A stretch of DNA of 64,000 nucleotides. It comes from Cheilinus undulatus. Its lineage: Eukaryota; Chordata; Actinopteri; Labriformes; Labridae. The stretch lies in the NCBI RefSeq assembly GCF_018320785.1, contig NC_054866.1, positions 33,705,000 through 33,768,999 on the forward strand, read 5' to 3'. The position numbers and the translations under genes are program-made. Numbering within the stretch: position 1 is the first letter of the stretch; the number at the start of each line of letters is the position of its first letter. Shown here piece after piece: positions 1-13,800 of this stretch. The notes beneath the pieces are model-generated. The model saw only the letters and a list, made by a program, of their open reading frames with translations. It made no database searches and was not told where the DNA came from.

Positions 1-1842
1 TTAAACCCTGAGGTGAAACTGAGCAAAACACCAGTGAAGGAAGGTTCCCACCTAAAAAAATCCTGAAGAAGTGCTGGCTTTCATCTATCCATTGGTCAGC
101 AACATTAACTTGTGGGGGCTAATATTAGGGCATAATTAGGATTAGGGATTTCTTGGCTGATTGCTTATCCTTTCAGTAGGGCTCAAGTATCATGTTTGTT
201 GAGAAGGAGAGCTGCAGCCCTACTTACTTCACCTGTGTGAGCAATGGGAGATTTTTGGCCTGTCAGTCTATTGATTTACCTTCTTTTTTTTTTTTTTTTA
301 GATACTCAATAAGTTGTCATTTATCAAGTGTTGGTAATTGGCATAATAATTGACACTGACTAATCCACAGCTCTGCTTTGACCTTAGCTCCTGAGTTTAA
401 TTGTTGATATATAATGTATAATTGTATGGTTGCATTATTCTATCTACTTACATTTCAAAGGCTGCATATTACTGCTTGCCATGTGCTGACAGTGCTCATA
501 CAGAATTAAAGACAGTGTCAGTTTGTGCTAGGCCAAAGTGCATGCTGCCACGTATAGAGACCTGTTCCACATGATGACAGCAGCTACATTTCTAACAGCG
601 TAATGACAGAGTGCTCAGCCAAAACGCTCTTCAAAAGAGCACTTCACACTACAGCAGCACATGTCAGATGAAACCTTTTGTTTCTTTTGCCAGCCTCTCA
701 AACAATCAACCTAAAAAATGTTTATTCTTTGGTTCTATCTGATGGCTCTGGTGTTTTTGGGACATTCCTTAGATAGCAGCATTTTTTGAAGCTTTTGTCA
801 AAGTTGCAGTAAATGTGGTGTTTGCCTCAAACATTAAGCGACAATGAAGGTTATGAAAAAGAGCTACAATTGTAGGCTAATGTGTGCATTCCATAAATAC
901 CATTTTGCTCCTCTGTCTGTGTAAATATATCATTAACTGCTCATATGTCACTGCTTGTTTGGTATGCTGTTGTTGTTCTTGTGTAAGCCTGTGATTTTTA
1001 TCACCAAACAAAAGACATAATCGATCACCATGCAGATATTCCCTTCCTCAAACCATATGCGAGCACTCTTTTTTTTAGCTGCAGTGAGGTACAGTGCATC
1101 AAAAAAAAAAAAAGTCAAGGGAAAGGAGAAGGAAAGGAGAAAATATCCCTCCTCCTCCTCCTTGTGTAAGGATAGGGGAAAGGAGGGAGGAGGAGTGAAG
1201 GAAAGAGAGGAGGGGGAGGGTAAACACACCCAGACAGAGCCATGTCTGACATCCACGCTTTTTGAAAAGAAGGAAGGACTGATACAAAGCCTGAGCGACC
1301 GAGCAGAAGGCACGGAGGGCAAAAAGAGAGGAGGGAGGGCTGAGGGAATAAATGCAAACAGAACAGCGGAGAGGGGAGAAAAAAAAGGGACGAAAAAGAT
1401 GCACAAGAGATGCATCAGTTCTCGTCCGTAAGGAACAAAAAACATTGTGTTCGTGAATGGGAGCTGGTGTTTGCAATGAGAAACCAGGCAGACTTCAGTC
1501 GCTGGTGTTGCTGAGCACCAATCCTCTCCCTCTCTCTTACTCTCTCACTGTCTGTTTGTCTCTGCCAGCCACGACCTGAGCCCGGGTATGATTTAAGGGA
1601 AGGGTTCAGGGATTTGCAGCTTTATGTTTTTAGAAATATGCAGCTGGAGAGGATTTGAACGTGCTGTTATTTGTGATTGAACACAGTGTGGGACGCGGAC
1701 GCTCCTCGTGTTGCTGCTTTCAGGGCTGTTCCCCTCCCTGCCGCCTCTGGCTGTGTTTGGGCGATGGTCCTCACTGAGAAGCAGAGCATCACCCAGATGC
1801 CGGTCTCTGACTGTATGGGAGGATAAGCCCGTGTACAGCAGC
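1..1842 (+). promoter_or_regulatory. dixdc1: 5' flank and likely promoter/5'UTR region of the short dixdc1 transcript
   Basis: No coding exon is visible in 1-1030; this is AT-rich single-copy-looking DNA with a T-run at about 285-299. From about 1100 to 1400 the + strand becomes strongly purine-rich (runs of GGAAAGGAG and GGAGGGAGG type), followed by a CT-rich stretch at 1520-1566 and a more GC-rich stretch up to the ATG at 1843. This composition fits a TATA-less promoter plus a noncoding leader directly upstream of the first coding exon. The transcription start cannot be placed by eye. Several upstream ATGs exist (for example near 1243 and 1399). The promoter call is inference; if the long Dixin isoform exists, this region is also intronic. 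Confidence 0.45.
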
Positions 1843-1865
1843 ATGGGAGCCAAACAGATGAAATG
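1843..1865 (+). CDS. dixdc1: Tiny first coding exon of the short Dixin isoform
   Basis: The ATG at 1843 opens seven codons (MGAKQMK) plus two bases, followed by a consensus donor (GTAAGA) at 1866. The split codon TG|T is completed to Cys by the exon at 10764, which follows a pyrimidine-rich CTGTTTCAG acceptor. The join stays open into the well-supported coiled-coil exons. The intervening intron is 8.9 kb. This is the only candidate start I found that fits the phase of the 10764 exon; upstream CH-domain exons outside the window could splice to the same acceptor. Confidence 0.6.
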
Positions 1866-4800
1866 GTAAGAGCTTCTTTTTTTGATCTTTTCAGCATTAA
1901 TGGCGCAGCTGAGGCTGTTATTATTTTTCTATATTTGGTCTGCATTGCATCAGGAGCAAAAATATACAACACACTTGGCCTAAATTTCAGGAGTCAACAG
2001 CTCCTCAGTTGTCTGTTTTAGAAAACATGTTTCTGTGGTAACGTTCATAATCTTTTTCAGCACAACAATGTGACATTGATGCTCTAACTGTGCAGGTATT
2101 GTTCAGTGTTTACAGAGCAGAAGGTGTGGGTGTGTCTCAGTATGTGTCTGTGAGAGCTGAGCTGCTATTGCCTAGCAACTACAGTCAAACTTCCATATTA
2201 AGCTGGTCCATTTTATAATTCTGACTAAAATTATTAAATTTCCTGTTATCTGAACAGGACATCCTATTATCCTGATATCTGGAAAACAGACAGAAAGACT
2301 TTTGTGCTGAAATAGTTCAAAAGCTGCCATCTTTAGCCAGTTATGGTACTGTTTACCAGATGACATAGCTACTGTTAAAGGGCCATAACAACCTGAACTA
2401 TAATTTTAAATAAAAGTGTTCTAACTTAGGGTTAATGCATAGATTTTGCATGCTTGGTGTTAAGAAGCAGTCATTTACTTAAGCACAAATAGAAACGGAG
2501 GTTGGCAGTTAAAATCCTTAAAGATTTTCTGGGGGCCGTTTTGTGCTTCTTTTTTTTTTAAAGATAGGACTGTGGATAGAGTCAGAAACTAGGGATGAGA
2601 GAGAGTGAAGTAACATCTGTAGGCCGTAGGCATAGGTTGGACTTGAACCCAGGTTGCCCACATACACTGGATGCTTCCCAGCCGCTAGGCCATCTGCACC
2701 CCAACAACACTGATAATTTCTAAACTTAGCACTAAAAGTTAGGAAATTTGTGTTTGGTAGATTATTTTTTGTTGTAACAGTGCTTCTCGGAAATAAATCT
2801 TATACCATTGGAAAGCCTGTTTATTTCCCTTTTAAATGGTGCCACATTTGTAAGGAGCATGCATTTGTGGGATGTGTAGCAGAGCTGAGTATGTGGGTTG
2901 CACCAATGAAAAATGTGCCAAATCTTCTCTGCCAATGCCAAACAGCTTATTCTGCCATTGACTCTTCTTTGATGGATTGGATGATTGAAGTCTGAAGAAA
3001 GACATATTGACAATTTAACAATTTATTCATTTAACAAACAGGAGCCTCAGTATTGTGTTGAGGAACCATGCACAGCTACAACATTGTTGCAAAGTCAGTC
3101 AATGTGGTTGTGTTGGTAACTCTGGTATGAGCAGCACATCCAAGCTGATCCCAAAAGTGTTCATTGGGGTTCGAGGTCAGGACTACTAGCAGGACATTCC
3201 ATCCTCTCCCTTCCCAAATTATGGAGGTAGTCTCTGATAAACCCCGCTCTGTGGGGGCGAGCATTGTCATTTTGTAGGATAGAGTTCGGTCTCAGACTGT
3301 AGAGGTATGGGATTGCCACTGGTTGCAGAATCTCATCTCGATATCTCTCTGCATTGAGATTGCAATAACAATTGATAGCCTTGTTTTTCCAGTGAGGGAG
3401 ATGCCGCCCCACATCATCACACTGCCAGACCAGACTACGTGTCTAAATCCAAACAAGCGCAGAGAGCAACACTGAAAGCTTTCTGTGGCAGAAAAAATGT
3501 TTTCTCTCCACTCCCAGTCTGTTTTGGCATGGCTTTCCGATTATGGCGATGGGCTTGTCCTGTTCAGTCCGGCGTTAGCTTTTAGCTGGGATGTCGCAGT
3601 AGGACCGCTGCCGTTTACTCCAGCCTAGGCGCTGTTCTTGTTGAAATCAGGGCACAGAACCACACTGACAGCTTGTCTTGTGCAGAGGAGCTGAGTCGAT
3701 GTGTGTCTGTGTTCAACCAATCAGATGCAGTAGAACAAAAACAGGAGGAGAGGGGGATGACGCTGCTCAGAGTTCATCTCCACACACACAGAACGAGTCA
3801 GACAGAGAGAGACTGGGCAACATGTAGCTTTTTACATATCAGTAACCACTTAAGCTGTGTTTCCATCAGGGGGTCCGGTTTGATTCAGTTCAGTTTGGAA
3901 TGGTTTGGTACGCTAAACCCCAAAATAGTATGCGTTTCCATAGACACCCGTGCTCTCACTTGGGTGGGCGGGGCTGTAAAAGCATGCATATAAAGTCACA
4001 GACAGCGCAAGTCAGCTGTTCCAGTTGCAGAGTTATAGAAAGGCTGAGTGACAGAAATCAGAAGGGAATAAGCAGTAAACAGCTTTATGTCAGCTGAAAG
4101 TGCTTTTAAGAAAACAACTACATCTTAATGATGTTAACCACTGTCAGTAAAGATCCTCAGATGATGGAATATGTGCACAGAGACGGTTTAAGTCGTAACG
4201 CTACGTTAATATGTGATTATATCTAGTCTAGAACAGTTTATACGATGAAATATGAAAGTTTAGAGCTGTACTGTGAGAATTCACCGCATCGAAAATAAAG
4301 TAAAAGCTGGTGTTAAAATTAAGCTAGATTAAGTCAGAAATAATAAAATAGTCTGCAGCCCGAAGTTTTACGAGCCCATTCAACAACCACAGAGCAATGT
4401 TTTCACAGGTTACCTAACGTAAGACGTAGATTAATAACTAGTTACAGATGAGAGTGAACCGTTCAAAGGCTTTGTAGTCACTAAACGTCTGCATTAATTT
4501 AGTTTTTCATCTATCCTGGATGGATCAGGCTGATGTGAGCCTTCAGGTTCTGCTTTGTGTACTTAATATCATCCAGATAAATGTCAGGAAACTTAATTTG
4601 TGGCCAGATACCAATATCCATAGACTAGGAAACAGTTTGGATCTCCGTCGAGTCCAAATATTTCCCATTTAGGCAGTTATTTGGTCCATTTTTGCCCGCC
4701 TCTCACAGCGCAGACTTCTGTGTTTGAAGCCCGGAGGCGAGCAGCTGAGTCACGCGCTGACGTGACATCAGTGCTGCCCCTATTGTTGTGTGTGTAGCTC

Positions 4801-7800
4801 CACCTTTTTGGTACGGTTAGGTAAGATTGGCACCCCTACGGAAGGGTGCCGAAAAGTAGGATGGTACGAGTTGGTTTTTTGGGACCCTTTCTCTATGGAA
4901 ACGCCAAAAAAAGTGTGCCGTACCGCACCGAACTGAGCCGGACCGCTCGGGGGAAACGACCATTACTATACCTTGGGCTAAAGATAATGAACTACTAACA
5001 ATCATAACAAATTCACTCTGCCAGAACACACATTTCAGTCAGGCATTTCAACAGGCATCCCAGATATTTGTGGTCAGCCATATACTAGGTTTTAACCTAG
5101 TCTTGTTTAGTCTCTATAAAGCAGAGCAGTTTCCTTGTCATTGTAGGAAATAACCCGAAAATGATACATGTATGAATGTACGTCTACTTAGGGCCTCTGT
5201 GGACAGACCTTTACCACATTTTTCCAGGAACACATTTGCAACCTACTGGAAAGAGCTTTGTGACCCACCAGTTGAGAACCAATGTTACAGAATATACGTA
5301 CTTCTAAATCCCCTCTTCTAGGCTAGCAAAGGAAACAAAAAGTAATCTAAGTACACCAATACATTGCTTGTATTGCATTGCCCTGAACAGGGATATGGAA
5401 TGACTAACTCATAAAGCATCATCATGCAGTTGTCCGTGGGTACATGATGGTGAAATCTGCTCTTCTGTAGCTGTTAGTTTCACAATAACTCCTACTCCTT
5501 GAAGCAGCAGAGTTAAGTGACAGGGACAAAATACTGAAGGCCCATTTTTAGGTGACTAAATATAGCAGATGGTCTTTGTTTATGACACAGGGTGGGGTGG
5601 CTTAAAACATGGGGGTTAAATTGATAGTATATCCTCTTCAGGCAACACACCACCACTCAGATTAGTCTGAAGACCAGAGGGCATTTGATTGCAGTTGCTT
5701 TTCCTGAAGTTTGTCATAGTTTAGGAAAGTCAGTCCTCTTTGAAGTCCTTTAAAAGGTTGACCCCACAGAGATGATCAGATGGATTTGAGGTGGGATTAG
5801 GTGGTTAATCAAGGATAGAGGAAAAATCTTAAAAGGCACCCTACATATGAAGACATACTGACTTTACTAGAATAAAATTAGTGTCATTTATATGTATGTA
5901 GTACAATGAAACACAATGGGTTTCTCCATTTTTGAGAAAATTAAAAAAAATAGATTCACATGTAGGCTGCCACTTTTGTGCAATGCATCCTGGGTAGTGA
6001 TGTCATATTGTTATATTGTTCTTTGTCCTGTAGAGTGTCACCTAGATAAATTTAGACCTGGGTACAGACCTGCAGAAATCTAGTGTGTTTCTTTTTACAA
6101 CATACAAATGATAGACACAAAAGTTAGTCTGTGAGTAACTTGATTTGTCTTGATAGGTAGGGTTCATTTTTAGACACTGCCTACATTTGCATACATTTGC
6201 AGTGTTTATTTGGGCTTTTCTCTAAACTTGCTTTTTATTTATGAAATTTTAGTGTATAGGTTTACCTTTTGCATTTTGATAATGTGCCAAAATTAAAAGA
6301 TTCTAATAATTTTCAAACATAAAAAGGCTTTTGAGCAGAATTTCATAATTATTGGAAATAAAATGTGATTTTCTCTTTAAGGAGTCATTTTGAACTGGTT
6401 TATTTTTTTATCAGTGCATTATTTTTAATAAGATTTATTGCATTTATTTGTAGGACAGCAACCAGTTACGGTTAGAAAAACTGAATGGTGCAAATGCACA
6501 GTATTTCCCTTTAAACAGAGTAAAGAAAAAAAGTAAATCATGACAATAAACAGAGATTCCAGTATGAAGTACTTCACCCTGTACAACTTTCCAACACTGC
6601 TGATCAAATGCTGTTAATCTGCAGCTCTGAAGATCATCTCCTGCAAATCCCAGCACTAATCTGTGGCTAACCCATATGTTTCCAAATCTATCTGTAGCCT
6701 TTGTATTTGTTCTTTTTGTGCAACAGCCTAGAAGCAAGTGACTAAAGTAAATTTGTTAGTTTATTGACCTGATGCACCCTGAGACAATGGCTGAGGATAT
6801 CTCGTTAATGTCATCATCTGCAATGACAAGATTAGTTGGAGGCTGCTGCTTTGATCCCCTTTGCTGAAAGACTTAAGGATAATCACAACACGCATCTGAT
6901 AAGACGCTGGGCTGATGTGACCTGGTGCAATTAATCTTCATGACAAGTTAGGAGGACAGGACTGTCTGAAGTTTCTAAAACAATGAATTTGGCCATTTAG
7001 GCTGTCTCTACCGAGTTTTTAAATGATGTAATTTGTCCTTTTTCTTGCTTTTTCTATTAGCAATGCCAGTCATCACTGAGTAAACGATAACTTTTGTCAT
7101 TATCTTACTTTTTCTTCCTCTTAATGATGCTTAAATGTGGGCCGGACGAGTCTGTGAAGGTTGTTGTTTTGGAGTGTGGATGTGTTAGGCAGGAGGTAGT
7201 CAGTGACACTGATGTAGGACTGTTTCTTACATTTCTTAAGCTTCATGACTTAGATCAATCCTATGGTTATCTCACTGTCAGGTATCAGAGCTGACTGATG
7301 ACAATAGCTTTCACCTGATTGCATTTTCAAACAATTTTATTTTTTTTTGTATTTGGCTAAAAAAATAAATCTTAATTCGGATTTAAGTATATAAAAATAA
7401 CTGTAAGGTTTAACATTTTCTTTTTGCAGTAGAATAGAAGAAGTAAGGTAAGAATGGTAAGATAGCACACTATAGGATACGATTTATGATATGATACAAT
7501 ACATTGATATGCATGCCATCATACAAAACCCTTCAATATGATACTACTGAATATGATTTAAATATGATAAGATGTAATGTGATTCAGTACTGTATGATAC
7601 ATTTCAATAATATAATATACAATATGACACTATAAGATATGATATAATGCAATGTAGTACAATACAGCATGATGCTATTCAATTTGATATGGTGCTTGAT
7701 ACATCATAATATGTAACAATACAATTTGATACTATACAATATGATACTTTAGTATGATAGGGTTCAATATTTTACAATACAGTATTATATGATACAGTGT

Positions 7801-10800
7801 GACAGTACACTATGTTATGATACTGTATGACGCAAGACAATGAGACTTGATGCAGAACACTGAAATACACTAAAATAATAAAACAAATATGATACAGTAC
7901 AGTATGATACAGTACAGTATGATGTGGTACAATTAGTTATGAAACAGTGTGATACAACACAGTATGCTACAATACAATAGGATAATATATGGTCTAATAT
8001 GATACAATACATTACGATTCAATACAGTACAATGCAATACAATAAGATCTGATACAATATGGTATGATACAATTCAAACTCAACCTATCAATAAAACTTA
8101 ATTTATATAGCACTTTATGTAGAACAAAGTGCTTTACAAACACACAAATAAGTAAAATGAGCCATCCTGCAATCCATACACAACATTGGCAACATATGTC
8201 ATGAATTAAAGCCTCTGTAAAAACAGGAACCTATGTACCGAGTAGATACTGAAGAAATGTCATCTTGAGATTCATATTGAGGAAACACTGGAAGATTGGT
8301 AAAGTGTAAATTAAAGTATCAGATAATGAAAAAAAGATGGATTAGAACCAAATAAAATTAAATAAAAGGTTCTAAGATGAGAATAAAAACACTTACATGT
8401 AACTCAGTGAAATATACTAAAATATGAAAATACAAGGATTAACTACTAAAATATAGTTCTGAAATTAAGATTAGATACAATAAGACCTAAAATACTAGAA
8501 CAGATTAGGATGATGATCTGAAATTAAGTTTTGGTTCTGACTTTGGGGACAGTCAACAGAGCAATTCCTGGAGACCTGAGGGCTCTACTGATACATATGA
8601 TATGATTTCATATGATAACATACAATACATTACAACCTAATACGATACAATACAATACACTATGTTTTAATAAAATATGATATGAGACAATATGGTATCG
8701 CATGGTATTATAGGGATGATAATACCATGATAGGCTGATGATAGGCTATGCAATTCCTGGTCACTAATAATATCTAGTCACAGTGATTCTACAATAATTG
8801 AAATACTATGTGAAATCTATTGACACATAATGTTATCTGATTAACTGAAGATCTTAATGCCTCTATTGAGGTAAAATAATAAAGAAATAATGTAATATGC
8901 TACAATCTGGAGTCAGCTTCGTCTCTTGTGCTTTCACATTTAACTACTCATGTCTGTGTGACTTTGTCTCACTATTATTGTCTTCTTTTGTCACGAAGGT
9001 GTGATGCAGTGAGTCAATCCAACGGGAAAATTTGTTAAGGGATGTTTTTTGTTTTACTTAATATCAAAACTTGGCACCATCTGATAATTGTATCACACAG
9101 GTCAGGATGATGCTGCATAGCAAAAATAATATTTTACACCAACCTTAATTGCCTATCTTTCTTATCTCTCCACCAAACACATTTTAATCATCCCGGCAAT
9201 TACAATATTACATGTCATACTACGTTAAAGTAACCATAATATAACTACAAATCCCAACCACTGTCTATTATACTTAGTTTGAAGTTTAGCATGTTTAACT
9301 GCTAAAACAAGAGAGATGTTCAAACATTTTACTTACTATGCCTGTGTGCAGAGTTAATATTTAAAGCCATGAGCATGCTAACAGAGGTATTTAGCTCAAC
9401 GTTGTGGAGCATTTGTTCGAAAGGTTCAATACTTCCAGGTTCTTGTCTTCCTGAGATCAATATTCTCCCAATGTGGCTTTCTGTGGTTTTATCTTCTTAG
9501 CAAAGGATTTATTTTCCTTTGTAAAGTATTCAGTGTATTTTTAGTGGGTCAGTCTGTTGAATTCAGCCACCTACACCATACAGCCTACTCATATTATACT
9601 CCTTGAAACCCTACACTCAATCTGAAGGCAAAACCGTTGTTTTAAATGTATTCTTTGCTTTTTCCTATTCTGGCTTTACATATGTAAAGATTCAAACTGC
9701 TTCGTTTAACTGTTTTCCTCCTTTTTTCTTCATCAGTCTGATCTGTAATTTAAACCAGGGCTCTTACAACAAAAATCACAATGTCACTAGCATGATCAAG
9801 ACAGAGCTTATGTGCGCATTTATTTAAGCACTCAGGGGATTATGTGTGCAATTATACCATAAAGAGGCTGCAAAGTAAAAATTGACAGATAATAAGAGTG
9901 TTACTGTGTTGTGCTATTTGCTTGCGCTGAGTAATGCTATTAGATAAGCAGAAAATCTCATTAGCTGGCAATCTAAATCTTGCAGCATGTGTATGATAAT
10001 AACATGTTTAACTGCGCAAACACGATTCCTCGGGGGATTCCCTGGTTTGTAAACATATATTCATCCCACAGTGAAGTCCACAGTCTTTTTTCCATCTTGG
10101 CCTGAGGAGCATGGCAATGAGTTTCCCTTCTCTGGAAAAGAGTTTAGATCTGTTTCCACTGACACAGGCATGTTTTCCCAGGCAGCCACAGAGGCAAGAA
10201 GTTGGAATCCCCAGTAAAAGAAGCATGAATAATGCCATAGGTTGTAGGTCACAGAGGCTGTAACCCATTTCTCCAAACAGAGCAGTGAGGAAGACAGCTG
10301 GCGTGACCTCAGGCTGCTGGAGATGCTCTCAGGAAACACAAAACGAATATTCATTCAAGCTGCAGGAAAAACCAGGGATTCAGAAAATATACCAGAGTTA
10401 TGTTTAAAAATGATGACCGAAGGGGGAACAAACTATGTAAAGAATTTCCTGTGGGAAACATGACAGACTTGGTCCCGCTGTGCATTTTCTGAAAAGGTTT
10501 TCTTTGCTGTTCTGTTTTGTAGTTTCATACAATTTTTAAGTCAGCAGTCTGTGATAAACTCTATTCCTATGGGTGCCACTTGTTTTAAACGGATATGGTT
10601 TAAAATATTTAACCCAGATGGGATCATTTCAGATTTTTTATGCTCCTTTGGGAGTTCTTTAAGCGTACATCTCCATTTTATATAGCGAGGTTTATTTATT
10701 GCCATTTGTTTGGCAAGAGATGCAAACACATTCACTCGTGCCTGTGCCCGCCATCTGTTTCAGTCTCAGCTCAGCCAGCCCTGCTCACTCCCCCAAAGAG

Positions 10801-13800
10801 GAGTATGTTATCACCCAGGCCGCTGACACCCCCAAAGAGGAAACACTCCACGATCAGTCTGAGGACCAGGGGGAACCTCAGGATGACAAATGTGAGCTGA
10901 CGGAGAAGAAATCTGTCACAGGTTGGTTGGCTGCACATCAACTCTAGTAGAGCAAAAAACGGAGAGCCTTCTAAATGAAAACAAACCCTCTCGTGCCTCA
11001 TCCTTTCAATTCTCTCTCTCTCTTCCTTTCAGAGGAAGTGTCTCTGTGTGGATTGTGCCCCTCCCTGGGGCAGGATGGGCAGGAGGAGGAGAAGTCCTGG
11101 GAGGAGCAGCTGGATGCCCACCAGGAGCAGCTGGAAAAGGAGATGCAGGAGGCCAGGAGGATGGTGTTCCGCCTACAGGTAATTCCTGCTGGTTAACCAC
11201 CCAAAAACAAACTGCAAATGCTGCTATATGAATACATCATTCACTGAGGGCATACAGACCACACAGGCACCAGGGGAATATGAAAGCATAAAAATAACAT
11301 CCTGATACACTAGTATGAATAGAGTAGAATAGAATAGAATAGACAAAAGTTATTTCCTGTTGACAAGAACGACCGTTCCCCTCTTTTTAGGTGAAAATAA
11401 GTGCTGAGAATGACTGGCAGTAGATTATAAAACACTGAAAGCAATTTGTTCTTCAAAAATTAACATAACTTGTTAAATGTTTAATCATAAAATAACAAAG
11501 GAGTACAAAAGATGAACTTTATGGCTTTGGAATGAAATTATAGAGAAGAAAAGTAGTGAAAACCAGTGTTACGTACCTCCTGGCTTTAAGTCACAATCAC
11601 TCTGTGACAACAGAGGCTGTAATTTGTCATCATCTTACCTGATTCTTTACACATTCATTACTGTTAAGGGCTAAGCCCAGATAAATAAAATGACACAATC
11701 TACTAGCATTAACATTAAATGCATTAAAGAAATGGGACAGTCTGTAGAAAGAAAGGATTTGTTTTCATGACAGGAGATACAATCTGGGTACACAGCAAAA
11801 TCATCAGTGTTTTTTCAACTCCCATAGTGCTAAATGTACAACATTTTCTATTTTTTATAACTCTCTCTGGTCCCAAGATAAATTTACATTTTGGAAAGTG
11901 TTAGTATTTAACCACAAATATGTGTTAGTATAGTGTTAAATTTTAACACTCACAGTGTTCTTGTTTTAACAGATTTAAGTGTATGTTTAACACAGTAGTG
12001 TTATTTTCTTTCACTTGAGATGTAAATTTCAAGTATCTATCATGTGAATTGTAGAAACAGCACAATGCTTTTTTTAATACTTATTAACAATTGCCACCTC
12101 ACATCCTGCCACCTCAGGAAATGACCAACTCAGGGAATAACTTCACTCATGATGCAGAAGTGTTAAACATAAAAAACAACAATCCTCCAAAATCATGAGA
12201 AAAGAAATCCCAGGAGTGAATTTTATAACAAGCAACATATCAACACGTGTAAATTTATAAATACATCTAAAAACATGTAATACTTATCTGAATGTTGTGC
12301 TCAAGGGCATGATGGAAGAAGTCTGTCCCCCAGACTTGAAATGGCAGTGGGCGGAGCTTAGATCAGTTGACCCTCTACAGAGCTGAACTAACACAGATGG
12401 ATCAACGCTGTCGAATTACTCCAACTCTGAAGGCCATTTAACTAAGATTTTAGTTTGAATTACACTTTGAGTGTTGAAGTCATCTCTGAAATGTTTAACA
12501 CTGAGAATTCAACTCTCCACTTTTTTCTGTGTAAGCTCACTTTCCATCGCCTGTGATTCCTGACACCAACATAGCTACGTGGATAACATAGCTGCGTAGC
12601 TTACATGGCTGCTTTGTGAGCTTAGTATTAGCAACATAGCTACATAGTTATGTGATCTATAGGTAAGTTAGCTTTAACAACTTGAGCCTTCGCTAAAGCT
12701 TACAAATCTATGTAGATAACATAGATACATAGCTTACATAGCTGCTTGTAGAGCTTAGCTTTAGCAATGAAAGCTATGTAGCTACATTTGCTTCATAGCT
12801 ATGTTACCTATGTAGCTTACACAGCTATCAGAGCCACTTAAGCTATGCTTGCTGCATTAAAAGGTTTTCATGGAGGACAAGCTTTAAATTACTCTGCTTT
12901 ATTAAAGAGGTAGTGAACACTTGAACATTTTTTGTCATCTGTACACTGAGGTAATTTACTGAACTATAATAAAACACATCAGTGTTGGTGTTATGGCTAA
13001 AATTTGCACCAAACTGATAAAAATCTGGATTTTACGGCTTTCAATTAGCTCAAACGGACATCTGCCTTGAAAAATCTTTTCTGAAAAGGTGGGGCTTATG
13101 TGACGAAGAAACCAACCATTGGTAGGTTTCTACGTCACAATCTCTATATAAAAGGTAGAGCGTTACCGCCTCTAACTGACTTTACCATTCAGAGACCACT
13201 CCCATCCTGTCCTGCACTGCTTCGGCTCTGAGAGCTCCGGCTGTAGTAACGCCGCTGCTGGAGCACACGACCCGAACAGTGCTCAGGACCACCATGGTCC
13301 GCCACCACACTATAGCCTGCCTTACCTTAACTCTTACTAACCCTAAATGGAAGTTTAATCTGAACTCTGTATATTTAGTCTATATAAAGTAAATTTTACT
13401 ATCTTCTTATTTTAAGCTTTTAAATTCCCATATTTCTTATGTATTACCATTTTTTTATTTGCACCAAGAAAGAGGCTGGGCTGGCATCCTTTTTGCAAAG
13501 TATCCGGATAGGTTGCTCTAACCGATGGAATTGAACAGAATAGGTGTGTTATTGATAAGAGAAGATCAGGGAAGAGCATTGCTCCTAGAGCGTCAAGTAC
13601 AACATATGAAAAAAGGAGCAAATTAAAAGTAAATAGAGAAGAAAAAATGAATAAAATTCCAATGCTGAGACTTTCAAAATCATAATAGGAGCCACTGTTT
13701 GACACGATATCCTTAGAATATCAATTAATAGATGAGAGAGTCTTTAAATGACAGCTGTTCTTGTTCATAGCGTTGTTGTACTTTTGCCAGTAGTGTATTG

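Larger units (their letters stand above)
1866..10763 (+). other. First intron of the short dixdc1 transcript: repeats plus possible enhancers
   Basis: An 8.9-kb intron. It contains a reverse SINE (about 2545-2702), a Tc1 transposase remnant (3076-3412), a dispersed repeat interrupted by a TIR element (3440-5100), and a GATACAATAC-type degenerate minisatellite (7430-8740) split by another insertion. Complex, non-repetitive-looking blocks at about 6760-6985 and 9805-10060 are candidate conserved noncoding elements. I see no exon here. Confidence 0.7.

Noticed and set aside
948..1476. Overlapping open frames of 125-165 codons on both strands
   Set aside because: They are produced by the polypurine/polypyrimidine tract; composition is low complexity (Ser/Pro/Phe or Lys/Glu/Arg) and no splice or family support exists.
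2545..2702. tRNA gene
   Set aside because: Only A- and B-box-like words remain, followed by a SINE body and A-tail; no acceptor stem or cloverleaf. The same holds for the copies at 28.3 and 49.7 kb.
7430..8080. Regularly spaced short repeats that might suggest a CRISPR-like array
   Set aside because: The host is a eukaryote, repeats are about 10 bases, diverged and without unique spacers; it is a minisatellite.
10923..11231. Open frames overlapping the 11033-11178 exon in other frames
   Set aside because: Shadows of the true dixdc1 coiled-coil exon, whose frame is fixed by splice phases and similarity.
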